A stretch of 64,000 bases of DNA. Origin: Paraburkholderia silviterrae (GTDB lineage: Bacteria > Pseudomonadota > Gammaproteobacteria > Burkholderiales > Burkholderiaceae). A model generated the notes under the pieces. The model was given only the letters and a program-made list of their open reading frames with translations, was not told where the DNA came from and searched no databases. Made by a program: the position numbers and the translations under genes. The stretch's first letter is position 1. Every line of letters begins with the position of its first letter. Location: assembly GCF_004353915.1 (NCBI RefSeq), contig NZ_SMRP01000002.1:62001-126000 (forward strand), given 5' to 3'. Below are positions 51,000 to 60,329 of this stretch, piece by piece.

Positions 51000-52286
51000 A
51001 TGGCTATACGTTTCCGGGGCAAGCTCTGGGCGCTTTACGCGTCCGTCTTCGCTGCGCTTTTCGCCGCGCTCTTCGTGAGCGCCTGCGGCTCTTCTTCAAC
51101 GCCTGCCGCAACCGGCCAGCAGCAAATCCGCCACGTCTTCGTCATCACGCTCGAAAACGAGAACTACGCAAGCACCTTCGGCTCCAGCTCGAAGGCGCCC
51201 TATCTGGCCCAGACCCTGGCTTCGCAGGGGGCGCTCGTGCAGAACTACTACGGCACGGGCCACGTGAGCCTCGACAACTACATCGCGATGGTCAGCGGCC
51301 AGGCGCCCACCCCGCAAACCGATAACGACTGCACGGATTATGAGGACTACAACCTGACCGGGATGACCTCCGATGGGCAGGCGATCGGCACGGGCTGCGT
51401 GTTCCCGGCGAGCATCAAGACGCTGCCCGACCAGTTGAAGGCGGCGGGCTACACGTGGAAGGGCTACGCGGAGGACATGGGCAACGACCCGGCGCGCGAA
51501 GCCGCCACCTGCGGCCACCCGGCCCTGAACACCGCGGACCAGACGCAGCGAGCGGAAGCGCCGAGCGCGGCGGTGCCGCAGGGCGACCAGTACGCGACGC
51601 GCCACAATCCGTTCATGTACTTCCACTCGATCATCGACTCGCCCGACTGCGGGACGAACGTCGTGAACCTGAACCAGCTGCAGAATGACCTGCAATTGAC
51701 CGTAACCACGGCCAACTTCAACTTCATCACGCCGAACCTGTGCAACGACGGCCACGACTCGCCGTGCGTGAACGGCCAGCCGGGCGGCCTCACGAGCGCC
51801 AACGCGTTCCTGGAAAAGTGGGTGCCCATTATTACGGCCTCGCCCGCGTTCCAACAGGACGGACTCCTGATCATCAATTTCGATGAGAGCAGCTACGCGA
51901 GCCAGACGCTGAACACGAGCACGAAGCCGGCCACGCTGACGCTGACCTATGCGGGCGGCACCTGCTGCAGCGAACAGCCGGGGCCGAACCTCGCGGCGTT
52001 CCCGCAGTCGCAGGCCTACGGCTCGGTGCCGGCCAGCGCGATTCCGGGTCTGCCGGCGGCGCTCGGCAACATCGCGCTCGTGATGGCGAAGTCGAACTAC
52101 GGCGGTGACCAGACGGGCGCCGTGATGATCTCGAAGTTCATCAAGCCGGGCACGGTCTCGACGGTGCCGTACAACCACTATTCGATGCTCAAAAGCATCG
52201 AGGACATCTTCGGCCTCAGTCATCTCGGCTATGCGGGGCAGACGGGGCTCGCGGGCTTCGGCAACGACATCTTCACGAACCTGTAA
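51000..52286 (+). CDS. Lipoprotein phosphoesterase (acid phosphatase / phospholipase C-like)
   Basis: 428 residues from ATG 51000. The signal ends in lipobox VSAC with lipid-accepting Cys29. RHVFVITLENENYASTFGSSSKAPYLAQTLASQGALVQNYYGTGHVSLDNYIAMVSGQAPT is the start of the phosphoesterase family (PF04185-type) with the metal-binding Glu-Asn and the Thr/Ser nucleophile region. LLIINFDESSYAS and PYNHYSMLKSIEDIFGLSHLGYA are the later metal-binding motifs. It hydrolyses phosphomonoesters or phosphodiesters at the cell surface. The peroxidase gene follows after 4 bases. Confidence 0.85.
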   Translation: MAIRFRGKLWALYASVFAALFAALFVSACGSSSTPAATGQQQIRHVFVITLENENYASTFGSSSKAPYLAQTLASQGALVQNYYGTGHVSLDNYIAMVSGQAPTPQTDNDCTDYEDYNLTGMTSDGQAIGTGCVFPASIKTLPDQLKAAGYTWKGYAEDMGNDPAREAATCGHPALNTADQTQRAEAPSAAVPQGDQYATRHNPFMYFHSIIDSPDCGTNVVNLNQLQNDLQLTVTTANFNFITPNLCNDGHDSPCVNGQPGGLTSANAFLEKWVPIITASPAFQQDGLLIINFDESSYASQTLNTSTKPATLTLTYAGGTCCSEQPGPNLAAFPQSQAYGSVPASAIPGLPAALGNIALVMAKSNYGGDQTGAVMISKFIKPGTVSTVPYNHYSMLKSIEDIFGLSHLGYAGQTGLAGFGNDIFTNL

Positions 52287-52290
52287 GCCT

Positions 52291-53637
52291 ATGACGGCCC
52301 CTTTCGTGACCGCGGCCGCGAGCCGGACGGCGCGCAGCGCCGTCAAGGCTGCGCGCTTCGTACCGGCCACCGCCGCGGTTGCGGCGGTGGCGGCCATCAT
52401 GGCCATAGTGGCAGCGAGCGCACCGGGGATCGCGCATGCTCAGGCCTCGCGCATCGCATCCCCGGCGGTGGCCCCGCAGGCCGTGGCAAAGCCCGTCTAT
52501 AGCGACACCGCTGCGCTCGGCAAGCTGCTGTTCTACGATCCGTCGCTCTCGGCTTCCGGGCGCATGTCGTGCGCGAGTTGCCACAGCCCCGCGCATGCCT
52601 ACGGGCCGCCGAACGGCCTCGCCGCGCAGCTCGGCGGCGCCGATCTGCGCTCGCAGGGCACGCGCGCCGTGCCGACGCTGCGCTACGTGCTCGATCGCAC
52701 GCCCATCTGGACGCATGTGCAGGCGGCCAGCCTCGGCGAGCGCTTCGAGGACGACAACTCGCCTGCGGGCGGTTTCGGCTGGGACGGGCGCTTCAACCGC
52801 CTGCGCGACCAGGCCACGTTTCCGCTCTTCAATCCCGGCGAGATGGCGAACCGCGACGCGGCTTCGGTTGTCGCGAAGCTCGCGCGCGCACCGTACGCGG
52901 CACGCTTCAAGCAGGTCTTCGGCGAGACGGTATTCGACTCGCCGCAAGTGGCGTTGCGCGAGGCAATGACCGCAATCGAGCGTTACGAGCTCGAAGAGCC
53001 CGACTTTCACCCGTACACGAGCAAGTTCGACGACTACCTGGACGGCAAGGCGCAACTCACGGCGAGCGAGCGGCGCGGCAAGAAGCTCTTCGACGATCCG
53101 AACGGCGGCAATTGCGCGTCGTGTCATATCGACCAGCCCGGCGCGAACGGCGCGCATCCGCTCTTCACCGATTTCCAGTTCGAGGCGCTCGGCGTGCCGC
53201 GCAATCCCGAGCTGCGGGTCAATCGCGATCCGGCGTACTACGACGAGGGGCTATGCGGGCCGTTGCGCCACGATCTCGCCAGGGACCAGACGATGTGCGG
53301 TCTCTTCAAGACGCCCACGCTGCGCAACGTGGCGACGCGCCAGGTGTTCTTTCACAACGGACGCTTCCATACGCTGCGCGACGCGCTGCGCTTCTACGTC
53401 GAGCGCGACACGAGTCCGCAGAAGTGGTATCCGCGTGACGCCCACGGCCAGGTCGTGAAGTTCGATGACTTGCCGCCGGCGTTGCGCCGCAACGTCGACA
53501 CCATCGACGCGCCGCTGACCGGCAAACTGGGTGGCAAGCCGGTCTGGAACGCGCGCGACATCGACGATGTGATCGCCTTTCTGAAGACGCTCGACGACGG
53601 TTACCGGCCAGGCGCGCAGCCGGCGCACGGGCCGTGA
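52291..53637 (+). CDS. Di-heme cytochrome c peroxidase (MauG/CCP family)
   Basis: 448 residues from ATG 52291. N-terminal export signal with cleavage after AHA50. Two CxxCH haem motifs, CASCH at 94-98 and 275-279, are about 180 residues apart as in bacterial di-haem peroxidases. LGKLLFYDPSLSASGRMSCASCHSPAHAYGPPNG and FKTPTLRNVATRQVFFHNGRFHTLRDALRFYVERDT are conserved surroundings. Periplasmic; reduces H2O2 with cytochrome electrons, though MauG-like oxidative roles are possible. Possibly co-transcribed with the phosphoesterase. Confidence 0.9.
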   Translation: MTAPFVTAAASRTARSAVKAARFVPATAAVAAVAAIMAIVAASAPGIAHAQASRIASPAVAPQAVAKPVYSDTAALGKLLFYDPSLSASGRMSCASCHSPAHAYGPPNGLAAQLGGADLRSQGTRAVPTLRYVLDRTPIWTHVQAASLGERFEDDNSPAGGFGWDGRFNRLRDQATFPLFNPGEMANRDAASVVAKLARAPYAARFKQVFGETVFDSPQVALREAMTAIERYELEEPDFHPYTSKFDDYLDGKAQLTASERRGKKLFDDPNGGNCASCHIDQPGANGAHPLFTDFQFEALGVPRNPELRVNRDPAYYDEGLCGPLRHDLARDQTMCGLFKTPTLRNVATRQVFFHNGRFHTLRDALRFYVERDTSPQKWYPRDAHGQVVKFDDLPPALRRNVDTIDAPLTGKLGGKPVWNARDIDDVIAFLKTLDDGYRPGAQPAHGP

Positions 53638-53647
53638 TCCCTATGCT

Positions 53648-54637
53648 TCACGCCGCCCGCGTGGCCGGCGGCGCGTAGCCGAGCAGGGCGCTCGCGGCAG
53701 CCGCTTCGCGGCGCAGCGCGTCGGCCACGGGGCCCTCGGGCGACGCGTCGAAGCCGCCGGTCGCGCCGAGCGCCGTGAGCACGGCGCAGAGCCTGCCCGT
53801 GTGATCGAAGAGCGGCGCGGACACGGCGCTGATGCCCTTGAGGTTCGTGTCCTTCACGCTCGCGCAACGGTGTGCTTCGACTTCGGCCTGCACCGCGCGA
53901 CGCAAGCTGTTGACCGGGGCGCCGGCGTGGCTTAGCGTTTCGTTGTCCGTACCGTCGCGCGCTTCATCCGCTTCGAGCAGCGCGCGCAACGCCGGGGCCG
54001 CATGCCTGAATTCTTCCTGCGCCAGCGCGAGCACGCGCGAGTCGTCGAGCAGCCCGAGAAAGACGCGGCCCGTGGACGACCACAGCAGCGACATCACCGA
54101 CCCCACGCGCACGTTCACCGTGACCGGCAGGCCCGGCTCCTCGAAGCGCACGATCGTGGGTCCCATATTGCCCATCACCGCGACGAACGAGGTCACCTCC
54201 AGCGCCTCGCGCAGCCGCACGAGCGCGGGCTCGGCCGCGCGCACGGGATCGGCCTGGCGCATGGCGGCCACGCCGATCATCATGGCTTCCGCGCCGAGCA
54301 GATACTGCTGCGTCGCGCTGTCCTGCACGACGAGCCCTTCCTCGATGAGACTCACCAGATAGCGGTGCACTTTGGCGGGACTCTCGCTCACGTAGCCCGC
54401 GAGATTCGAGAGGCTCGCGCGGCCGCCCAGGCGCGCGAGGCCCTTGAGCACGGCCATGCCGGTTTGCGCGGACTGCACGCGCTGGCGGCGCTCGCGCGGC
54501 GCGGCGCCGGAGGGCGCGGCACTGCCGGCCGGGATCGGCGGGGTGGGCACGCCAGCGCCTGGGCGGGATGGCTTCTTGGTCGCCACGCGATGCGTGGCGG
54601 CTTGCGCGGGTGTCGTGGATGCGGCTTTTTTAATCAT
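53648..54637 (-). CDS. IclR-family regulator, probable regulator of the P450 operon
   Basis: 329 residues from ATG 54635-54637. A low-complexity basic N-terminal arm of about 50 residues precedes the winged helix (VQSAQTGMAVLKGLARLGGRASLSNLAGYVSESPAKVHRYLVSLIEEGLVVQDSATQQYLLG). The ligand domain has IVRFEEPGLPVTVNVRVGSVMSLLWSSTGRVFLGLLDD and the ISAVSAPLFDHTGRLCAVLTALG end. Divergent from the P450 gene with two palindromes between them. It likely represses or activates that operon in response to the substrate or an intermediate. Confidence 0.88.
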   Translation of the reverse strand: MIKKAASTTPAQAATHRVATKKPSRPGAGVPTPPIPAGSAAPSGAAPRERRQRVQSAQTGMAVLKGLARLGGRASLSNLAGYVSESPAKVHRYLVSLIEEGLVVQDSATQQYLLGAEAMMIGVAAMRQADPVRAAEPALVRLREALEVTSFVAVMGNMGPTIVRFEEPGLPVTVNVRVGSVMSLLWSSTGRVFLGLLDDSRVLALAQEEFRHAAPALRALLEADEARDGTDNETLSHAGAPVNSLRRAVQAEVEAHRCASVKDTNLKGISAVSAPLFDHTGRLCAVLTALGATGGFDASPEGPVADALRREAAAASALLGYAPPATRAA

Positions 54638-54703
54638 TCAGCGATCCTGGTGACGCCGCCCCGCCATGCGCGTGACGGCATGCGTGGAGGTTAACCCCTA
54701 TCT

Positions 54704-54736
54704 TTGCGTTACGCAATGCGTACTAGAGTTACGCAA
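54704..54736. promoter_or_regulatory. Double palindromic operator between iclR-type gene and P450
   Basis: TTGCGT-T-ACGCAA (54704-54716) is followed at once by TGCGTA-N7-TACGCA (54717-54735). GTTACGCAA recurs at 54708 and 54728, exactly 20 bases apart, two helical turns. This is the size and placement expected for IclR dimers binding on one DNA face. Confidence 0.6.
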
Positions 54737-54771
54737 AACGGCATCGGCGCAAAGTTGCAGGAGGCAGCACC

Positions 54772-57201
54772 ATGAGCGAGACACCCGGCGATACCGCTGC
54801 GCAGCCCTCGGACTCCCGGCCCGAAGGCGCGGCGGCAGGGCGTTGCCCCTTTCCCCACGGCGCGCACGCGGCTCCTGACGCCGCCGCGCGCTGCCCGGTG
54901 AGCGCGAACGCGGCGGCCTTCGACCCGTTCAGCGACGGCTACCAGCAGGACCCGCCCGAGTACGTGCGCTGGGCGCGCGAGCAGGAGCCCGTGTTCTACA
55001 GCCCGCAGCTCGGCTACTGGGTGGTCACGCGCTACGACGACATCAAGGCGATCTTCCGCGACAACCTCACGTTCTCGCCCTCCATCGCGCTCGAAAAGAT
55101 CACGCCTACCGGGCCCGAGGCCAACGCGGTGCTCGAGTCGTACGGCTACGCCATGAACCGCACGCTGGTGAACGAAGACGAGCCCGCGCACATGCCGCGC
55201 CGCCGTGTGCTGATGGAGCCGTTCACGCCCGAGCATCTCAAGCGCCACGAGCCCATGGTGCGGCGCCTCACGCGCGAATACGTCGACCGTTTCATCGACT
55301 CGGGCCGCGCCGATCTCGTCGACCAGATCCTCTGGGAGGTGCCGCTCACGGTGGCGCTGCATTTTCTCGGCGTGCCCGAGGAAGACATGGACATGCTGCG
55401 CCGCTACTCGATCGCGCACACGGTCAACACGTGGGGCCGCCCGCGCCCCGAAGAGCAGGTGGCGGTCGCGCACGCGGTGGGCAACTTCTGGCAGTTCGCG
55501 GGCAAGGTACTCGAGAAGATGCGCCAGAATCCCGAGGGCCCCGGCTGGATGCAGTACGGCATCCGCAAGCAGCTGGCGCATCCCGAAGTCGTCACAGACT
55601 CCTATCTGCATTCGATGATGATGGCGGGTATCGTGGCCGCGCACGAGACTACGGCGAATGCCACGGCCAACGCGATGAAGCTGCTGCTGCAGCATCCGCG
55701 CGCGTGGCGCGAGCTCTGCGAAGACCCGAGCCTGATACCGAACGCAGTGGAGGAGTGCCTGCGCCACAACGGCTCGATCGCGGCGTGGCGGCGCCTTGCG
55801 ACGAAGGACGTGCAGATCGGCGGCATCGACATTGCGGCGGGCTCGAAGCTCCTGATCGTGACGTCGTCGGCGAATCACGACGAGCAGCATTTTGCCGACG
55901 CCGACCTGTTCGATATCCGGCGCGAGAACGCGAGCGACCACGTCACGTTCGGCTATGGCGCACACCAGTGCATGGGCAAGAACCTCGCGCGCATGGAAAT
56001 GCAGATCTTCCTCGAGGAATTCACGCGCCGCCTGCCGCATATGCGTCTGGCCGATCAGCCATTCACCTACGTGCCTAATACATCATTTCGGGGTCCGGAG
56101 CATCTATGGGTGGAATGGGACCCCGCGCGAAACCCCGAGCGCACGAATCGTGCGTTGCTGGGGGCGCGCTCGCCGGTGCGCATCGGCGAGCCTTCATCGC
56201 ATGCGCTGAGCCGCCCCGTGGTGGTCGAGCGCGTGGAGACCGTGGCGGAGGGCATCGTGCGGCTGCGTCTGGTTGCGCCCGAGGGCGCGACGCTGCCGCG
56301 CTGGGCGCCAGGCGCGCATATCGACGTGGAATGTGGCGCCGGGTTCGGCACTGGCACCGACGAATGTGGCAAAGGCGGCCACGACGCGCTGTCGCGCCAG
56401 TATTCGCTGTGCGGCGACCCCGCCGACACGGGCGCGTTCGAAATCGCCGTGCTGCGCGAAACGCGCAGCCGCGGCGGTTCCATGTGGATTCACGACAGGC
56501 TGCGCGAGGGCATGCGCCTGAGGATCCGCGGGCCGCGCAATCATTTCCGGCTCGACGAGACGCGCGAGGCGGGGCACCGGGCCATTTTCATCGCGGGCGG
56601 CATCGGCATTACGCCAATCAGCGCGATGGCGCGCCGCGCGCGCGAGCTCGGCATCGACTACGCGTTGCACTACAGCGGCCGCTCGCGTCGGACCATGGCG
56701 TTCGTCGAGGAATTGGCGCAGTTGCATGGCGAACGGCTGCGTCTGTACGCCTCCGATGAAGGCACGCGCAACGATTTCGGCGCGCTGCGCGTGGACGATC
56801 ACACACGCGTTTATGCCTGCGGCCCGGCGCGCATGCTCGACGCGCTCGAAGCCGCGAGCGCGGCGTGGCCCGCAGAGACCTTGCGCATGGAGCACTTCGC
56901 CGCGAGCGCCGGCAAGCTCGATCCGGCCAATGAGCACGCCTTCGAGGTCGAGCTCAGGGATTCGGGCGTCGTGCTCGAGGTGGGCGCGGACCAGACCGTG
57001 CTCGACGCCCTGCGCCGCGCAAATATCGACGTGCAGAGCGATTGCGAGGAAGGACTGTGCGGCTCGTGCGAGGTGCGCGTGCTGGCGGGCGAGATCGATC
57101 ATCGCGATGTCGTGCTCACGCGCGCCGAGCGCGATGCGCAGACGCGCATGATGACCTGCTGCTCACGCGCGCGGGGCAAACGGCTGATACTCGAGCTTTA
57201 G
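54772..57201 (+). CDS. Self-sufficient cytochrome P450 (CYP116B-type, P450-reductase-ferredoxin fusion)
   Basis: 809 residues. P450 domain to about 455: oxygen-activation helix AAHETT (AHETT at 290-294), EECLR for the ExxR helix, and haem motif FGYGAHQCMG with Cys400. Reductase domain about 470-700 (FMN/NAD-binding type; RQYSLCGDP, FIAGGIGITPISAMARRARELG, YACGPARMLDALE). C-terminal 2Fe-2S ferredoxin with Cys758, Cys763, Cys766 and Cys796 (C-x4-C-x2-C-x29-C). The order matches P450RhF/CYP116B enzymes, which take NAD(P)H electrons without partners. It would hydroxylate or O-dealkylate the pathway substrate, presumably aromatic or hydrophobic. Confidence 0.95.
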   Translation: MSETPGDTAAQPSDSRPEGAAAGRCPFPHGAHAAPDAAARCPVSANAAAFDPFSDGYQQDPPEYVRWAREQEPVFYSPQLGYWVVTRYDDIKAIFRDNLTFSPSIALEKITPTGPEANAVLESYGYAMNRTLVNEDEPAHMPRRRVLMEPFTPEHLKRHEPMVRRLTREYVDRFIDSGRADLVDQILWEVPLTVALHFLGVPEEDMDMLRRYSIAHTVNTWGRPRPEEQVAVAHAVGNFWQFAGKVLEKMRQNPEGPGWMQYGIRKQLAHPEVVTDSYLHSMMMAGIVAAHETTANATANAMKLLLQHPRAWRELCEDPSLIPNAVEECLRHNGSIAAWRRLATKDVQIGGIDIAAGSKLLIVTSSANHDEQHFADADLFDIRRENASDHVTFGYGAHQCMGKNLARMEMQIFLEEFTRRLPHMRLADQPFTYVPNTSFRGPEHLWVEWDPARNPERTNRALLGARSPVRIGEPSSHALSRPVVVERVETVAEGIVRLRLVAPEGATLPRWAPGAHIDVECGAGFGTGTDECGKGGHDALSRQYSLCGDPADTGAFEIAVLRETRSRGGSMWIHDRLREGMRLRIRGPRNHFRLDETREAGHRAIFIAGGIGITPISAMARRARELGIDYALHYSGRSRRTMAFVEELAQLHGERLRLYASDEGTRNDFGALRVDDHTRVYACGPARMLDALEAASAAWPAETLRMEHFAASAGKLDPANEHAFEVELRDSGVVLEVGADQTVLDALRRANIDVQSDCEEGLCGSCEVRVLAGEIDHRDVVLTRAERDAQTRMMTCCSRARGKRLILEL

Positions 57202-57469
57202 GGCGCGAGCGTACCGGGGCGTGAGCGCGAATATTACGTTTTGCCGACGATCTTGCGGCGGCCGGCGCAAGCAGCAAGCGGGAGCAGCAAGCAGGCGCAG
57301 CAAGCAGGATGAACATCGGGGCTATTGCCGACTTTTGGCCAGACGAATGCCGGCTTCTTTGAAAACGAATTGTTGGCTGCGTGCCGCTCCACCACACTGA
57401 GAACTGTCGCGAGGCGGCGCGTGCACACGCGCCGCGAGAGAACCGAGAGAGCAAAGACAGGAGGCGAAG

Positions 57470-59002
57470 GTGGTGACAGGCGTGGCGCGGGCGGCGCGCA
57501 AGATCAGCGACATCGCGCGGCACTGGGCGCAAGCGGCGCCCGAGGCCACGGCGATACGCGAAGAGGGCCGCGAGATCGGCTTCGGCCAGCTCTGGCGCAA
57601 CGTGGAGGCGGCGCAGCGTTTCTTGCGCGCGCAGGGTGTGGGCACGGGCGATCGCGTGATGGTCGTGGCCGAGAACTGCCCGGCCGTTATCACCTTGCTG
57701 TTCGCGCTTTCGGAAATCGGCGCGTGGCCGGCCATCGTCAACGCGCGGCTCTCGGAGCGCGAGATCGAGACGATCCGCGCGCATTGCGGGCCGCGTCTCA
57801 TGCTCTTCACGCATGCGGCCTCTCCCGACGCGCTGCGTCACGGCGTGCGCCAGCGCGCGAAGGAAATTGCGCCAGAGGGGCTCGGCCCGCTGATGATGGC
57901 GGACCCCGACTCGCAAGCCGTGCGCGAGCCAGAAGCGCTCGCTCACGAAGTGGCGCTCCTCATCTACACGTCAGGCACGACGGGCCAGCCCAAGGGCGTG
58001 ATGGCCACGCATCGCGGGCTGCTGCATTTCGCGCACGTCTCTGCCACTTCGCGCGACATGACGCCCGCCGACTGCGCCTATGCGGTCATGCCGATGTCGC
58101 ATATCTTCGGCCTCGCCACGCTGCTGCTCGCCACTTTCGAAGCGGGCGCGAGCCTGTATCTGGCCACGCGCTTCTCGGCCGAGGAGGTGGTGAAGGCGTT
58201 GAGCGCTTCGGAAATCTCCATTCTGCAGGGCGTGCCCACGATGTTCACGCGCATCGTCGCGTGGGCGCGCGAGCATGGCGGCGCGGTGCAGGCGCCGCGC
58301 CTGCGCTATCTCTACACGGGTGGCGGCCCGCTCGATCCCACGCTCAAGCAGCAGGTGGAAGCGCTGTTTGGCATGCCGCTGCATCACGGCTATGGCATGA
58401 CAGAGTACGCGGGCTCGCTCTTCATCACGCGCATGGACCGGCCGCGCAAGGACACGTCTTCGGGCGAGATCGTCGAAGGCGCCCAGCTGCGCATCGTGGG
58501 CCCCGATGGCCGCGAAGTCGCGCGGGGCGAGGCCGGCGAGCTATGGGTGCGTGGGCCCGGCGTCATGCATGGCTACTATCGCGAGCCCGCGCTCACGGCC
58601 GAAGCGATCGACGCCGACGGGTGGCTCAAGACCGGCGACCTCGGACGGCTCGAGGCCGATGGTGCGCTCTTCATCGTGGGGCGCTCAAAGGACCTCATCA
58701 TCCGTTCGGGCTTCAACGTCTACCCAATCGAAGTGGAGTCGGTCATCAACACCTGGGAGGCGGTGCGCCTCTCAGCCGTGGTGGGCCGCACCGACGCCGA
58801 AGGCAACGAAGAAGTCGTGGCCTTCGTGGAGCCCAAAGAGGGCGCGACGCTAGATATCGAGGCGTTGCAGCGTTATATCGGCGAGCGGCTTTCGCCGTAC
58901 AAGCGGCCCGTGCAGATCGTGCCCATCGACATGATTCCCACCACCGCGAGCGGCAAGCTGCAAAAGCAGCCGCTGCGCGAGCTTGCTGCGCGCCGCCGCT
59001 AG
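57470..59002 (+). CDS. Acyl-CoA / aryl-CoA ligase (AMP-binding)
   Basis: 510 residues from GTG 57470 with AGGAGGCGAAG upstream; GTG 57473 is an equal alternative. ALLIYTSGTTGQPKGVMATHRG is the AMP-binding P-loop, LHHGYGMTEY the A5 motif, GWLKTGDLGRLEADGALFIVGRSKDLIIRSGFNVYPIEVE the hinge, and TASGKLQKQPLRE carries the catalytic Lys near the end. Activates a carboxylic acid as its CoA thioester. It follows the P450 by about 270 bases and precedes the dehydrogenase, so it probably activates the P450-derived acid. Confidence 0.9.
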   Translation: MVTGVARAARKISDIARHWAQAAPEATAIREEGREIGFGQLWRNVEAAQRFLRAQGVGTGDRVMVVAENCPAVITLLFALSEIGAWPAIVNARLSEREIETIRAHCGPRLMLFTHAASPDALRHGVRQRAKEIAPEGLGPLMMADPDSQAVREPEALAHEVALLIYTSGTTGQPKGVMATHRGLLHFAHVSATSRDMTPADCAYAVMPMSHIFGLATLLLATFEAGASLYLATRFSAEEVVKALSASEISILQGVPTMFTRIVAWAREHGGAVQAPRLRYLYTGGGPLDPTLKQQVEALFGMPLHHGYGMTEYAGSLFITRMDRPRKDTSSGEIVEGAQLRIVGPDGREVARGEAGELWVRGPGVMHGYYREPALTAEAIDADGWLKTGDLGRLEADGALFIVGRSKDLIIRSGFNVYPIEVESVINTWEAVRLSAVVGRTDAEGNEEVVAFVEPKEGATLDIEALQRYIGERLSPYKRPVQIVPIDMIPTTASGKLQKQPLRELAARRR

Positions 59003-59093
59003 CGCGTCGTTTCAATTCGAACCGGCGCGCTTTCGTCCGGGGCTCTGGCCGGTGCAAGGCGCTGCTGCACTCAACTCATAAGGGATGCCAATA

Positions 59094-60251
59094 ATGATTC
59101 GCGACCAGGAAACGATGAACGTGCTGCTCGACAACGTCGCGCGCTTCGTGCGCGAGCGCCTCGTGCCGAACGAGGAGCGCGTGGCGGATACCGACGAGAT
59201 TCCCGCCGACATCGTGAGCGACATGAAATCGATGGGCCTGTTCGGCCTCACGATTCCGGAAGCCTACGGCGGCCTCGACCTGACGATGGAAGAGGAAGTG
59301 CTCGTGATGTTCGAGCTCGGCAAGACCTCGCCCGCGTTTCGCTCGATCATCGGCACGACGGTGGGTATCGGCTCGCAGGGCATCGTGATCGACGGCACCG
59401 AGGAGCAAAAGGCCATGTGGCTGCCGAAGCTTGCAACCGGCGAGGTCATCGCGAGCTTCGCGCTCACGGAGCCGGGCTCGGGCTCCGACGCGGCCTCGCT
59501 CAAGACGCGCGCCGAGCGCCACGGCGACCACTACGTCGTGAACGGCACCAAGCGCTTCATCACCAATGCGCCGCAGGCGGGCATGTTCACGCTGATGGCG
59601 CGTACCAACCCCGACGAGCCGCGCGCGGGCGGCATCACGGCTTTCATCGTCGATGCGAAGACGCCCGGCATCAGCTTCGGCAAGCGCGACCGCAAGATGG
59701 GCCAGAAGGGCGCGCACACCTGTGACGTGATCTTCGAGGACGTCAAGGTGCCGGCCGGGAACATTATCGGCGGCAAGGAGGGCGTGGGTTTCAAGACCGC
59801 GATGAAAGTGCTCGACAAGGGCCGCATTCATATCGCCGCGATCTGTGTGGCGGTGGCGCAGCGCATGCTCGACGACGCCTTGCGCTATGCGATGGAGCGC
59901 GAGCAATTCGGTCAGCCCATCGGCGAATTCCAGCTCGTGCAGGCTATGCTCGCCGACAGCCAGGCCGAGCTCTATGCCGCGCGCTGCATGGTGCTCGACG
60001 CGGCGCGCCGCCGCGACGAAGGCAAGAACGTGAGCACCGAGGCGGCGTGCGCGAAGCTCTTCGCCTCGGAGATGTGTGGCCGCGTGGCCGACCGCGCGGT
60101 GCAGATTTTCGGCGGCGCGGGCTATATGGCCGACTACGGCATCGAGCGCTTCTATCGCGACGTGCGCCTGTTCCGCATCTACGAAGGCACGAGCCAGATC
60201 CAGCAGATCGTCATTGCGCGCAATATGATGCGCGACGCGCAAGCGCTTTGA
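59094..60251 (+). CDS. Acyl-CoA dehydrogenase
   Basis: 385 residues from ATG 59094 (AAGGG about 10 bases upstream); ATG 59085 would add three residues. EVIASFALTEPGSGSDAASLKTRAERHGDHYVVNGTKRFITNA is the FAD/substrate signature, FGQPIGEFQLVQAMLAD the central motif, and FRIYEGTSQIQQIVIARNMMR holds the catalytic Glu. Flavoenzyme introducing a trans-2 double bond in an acyl-CoA. Same strand as the ligase, 91 bases away. Confidence 0.92.
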   Translation: MIRDQETMNVLLDNVARFVRERLVPNEERVADTDEIPADIVSDMKSMGLFGLTIPEAYGGLDLTMEEEVLVMFELGKTSPAFRSIIGTTVGIGSQGIVIDGTEEQKAMWLPKLATGEVIASFALTEPGSGSDAASLKTRAERHGDHYVVNGTKRFITNAPQAGMFTLMARTNPDEPRAGGITAFIVDAKTPGISFGKRDRKMGQKGAHTCDVIFEDVKVPAGNIIGGKEGVGFKTAMKVLDKGRIHIAAICVAVAQRMLDDALRYAMEREQFGQPIGEFQLVQAMLADSQAELYAARCMVLDAARRRDEGKNVSTEAACAKLFASEMCGRVADRAVQIFGGAGYMADYGIERFYRDVRLFRIYEGTSQIQQIVIARNMMRDAQAL

Positions 60252-60329
60252 TTCGTGAAGGCGGTGGCGTCGGGTTCACCGCCGCTCTTTCGCAGAATCA
60301 GCCCTGAAATAGCGGGATAAAAGCGAAAT

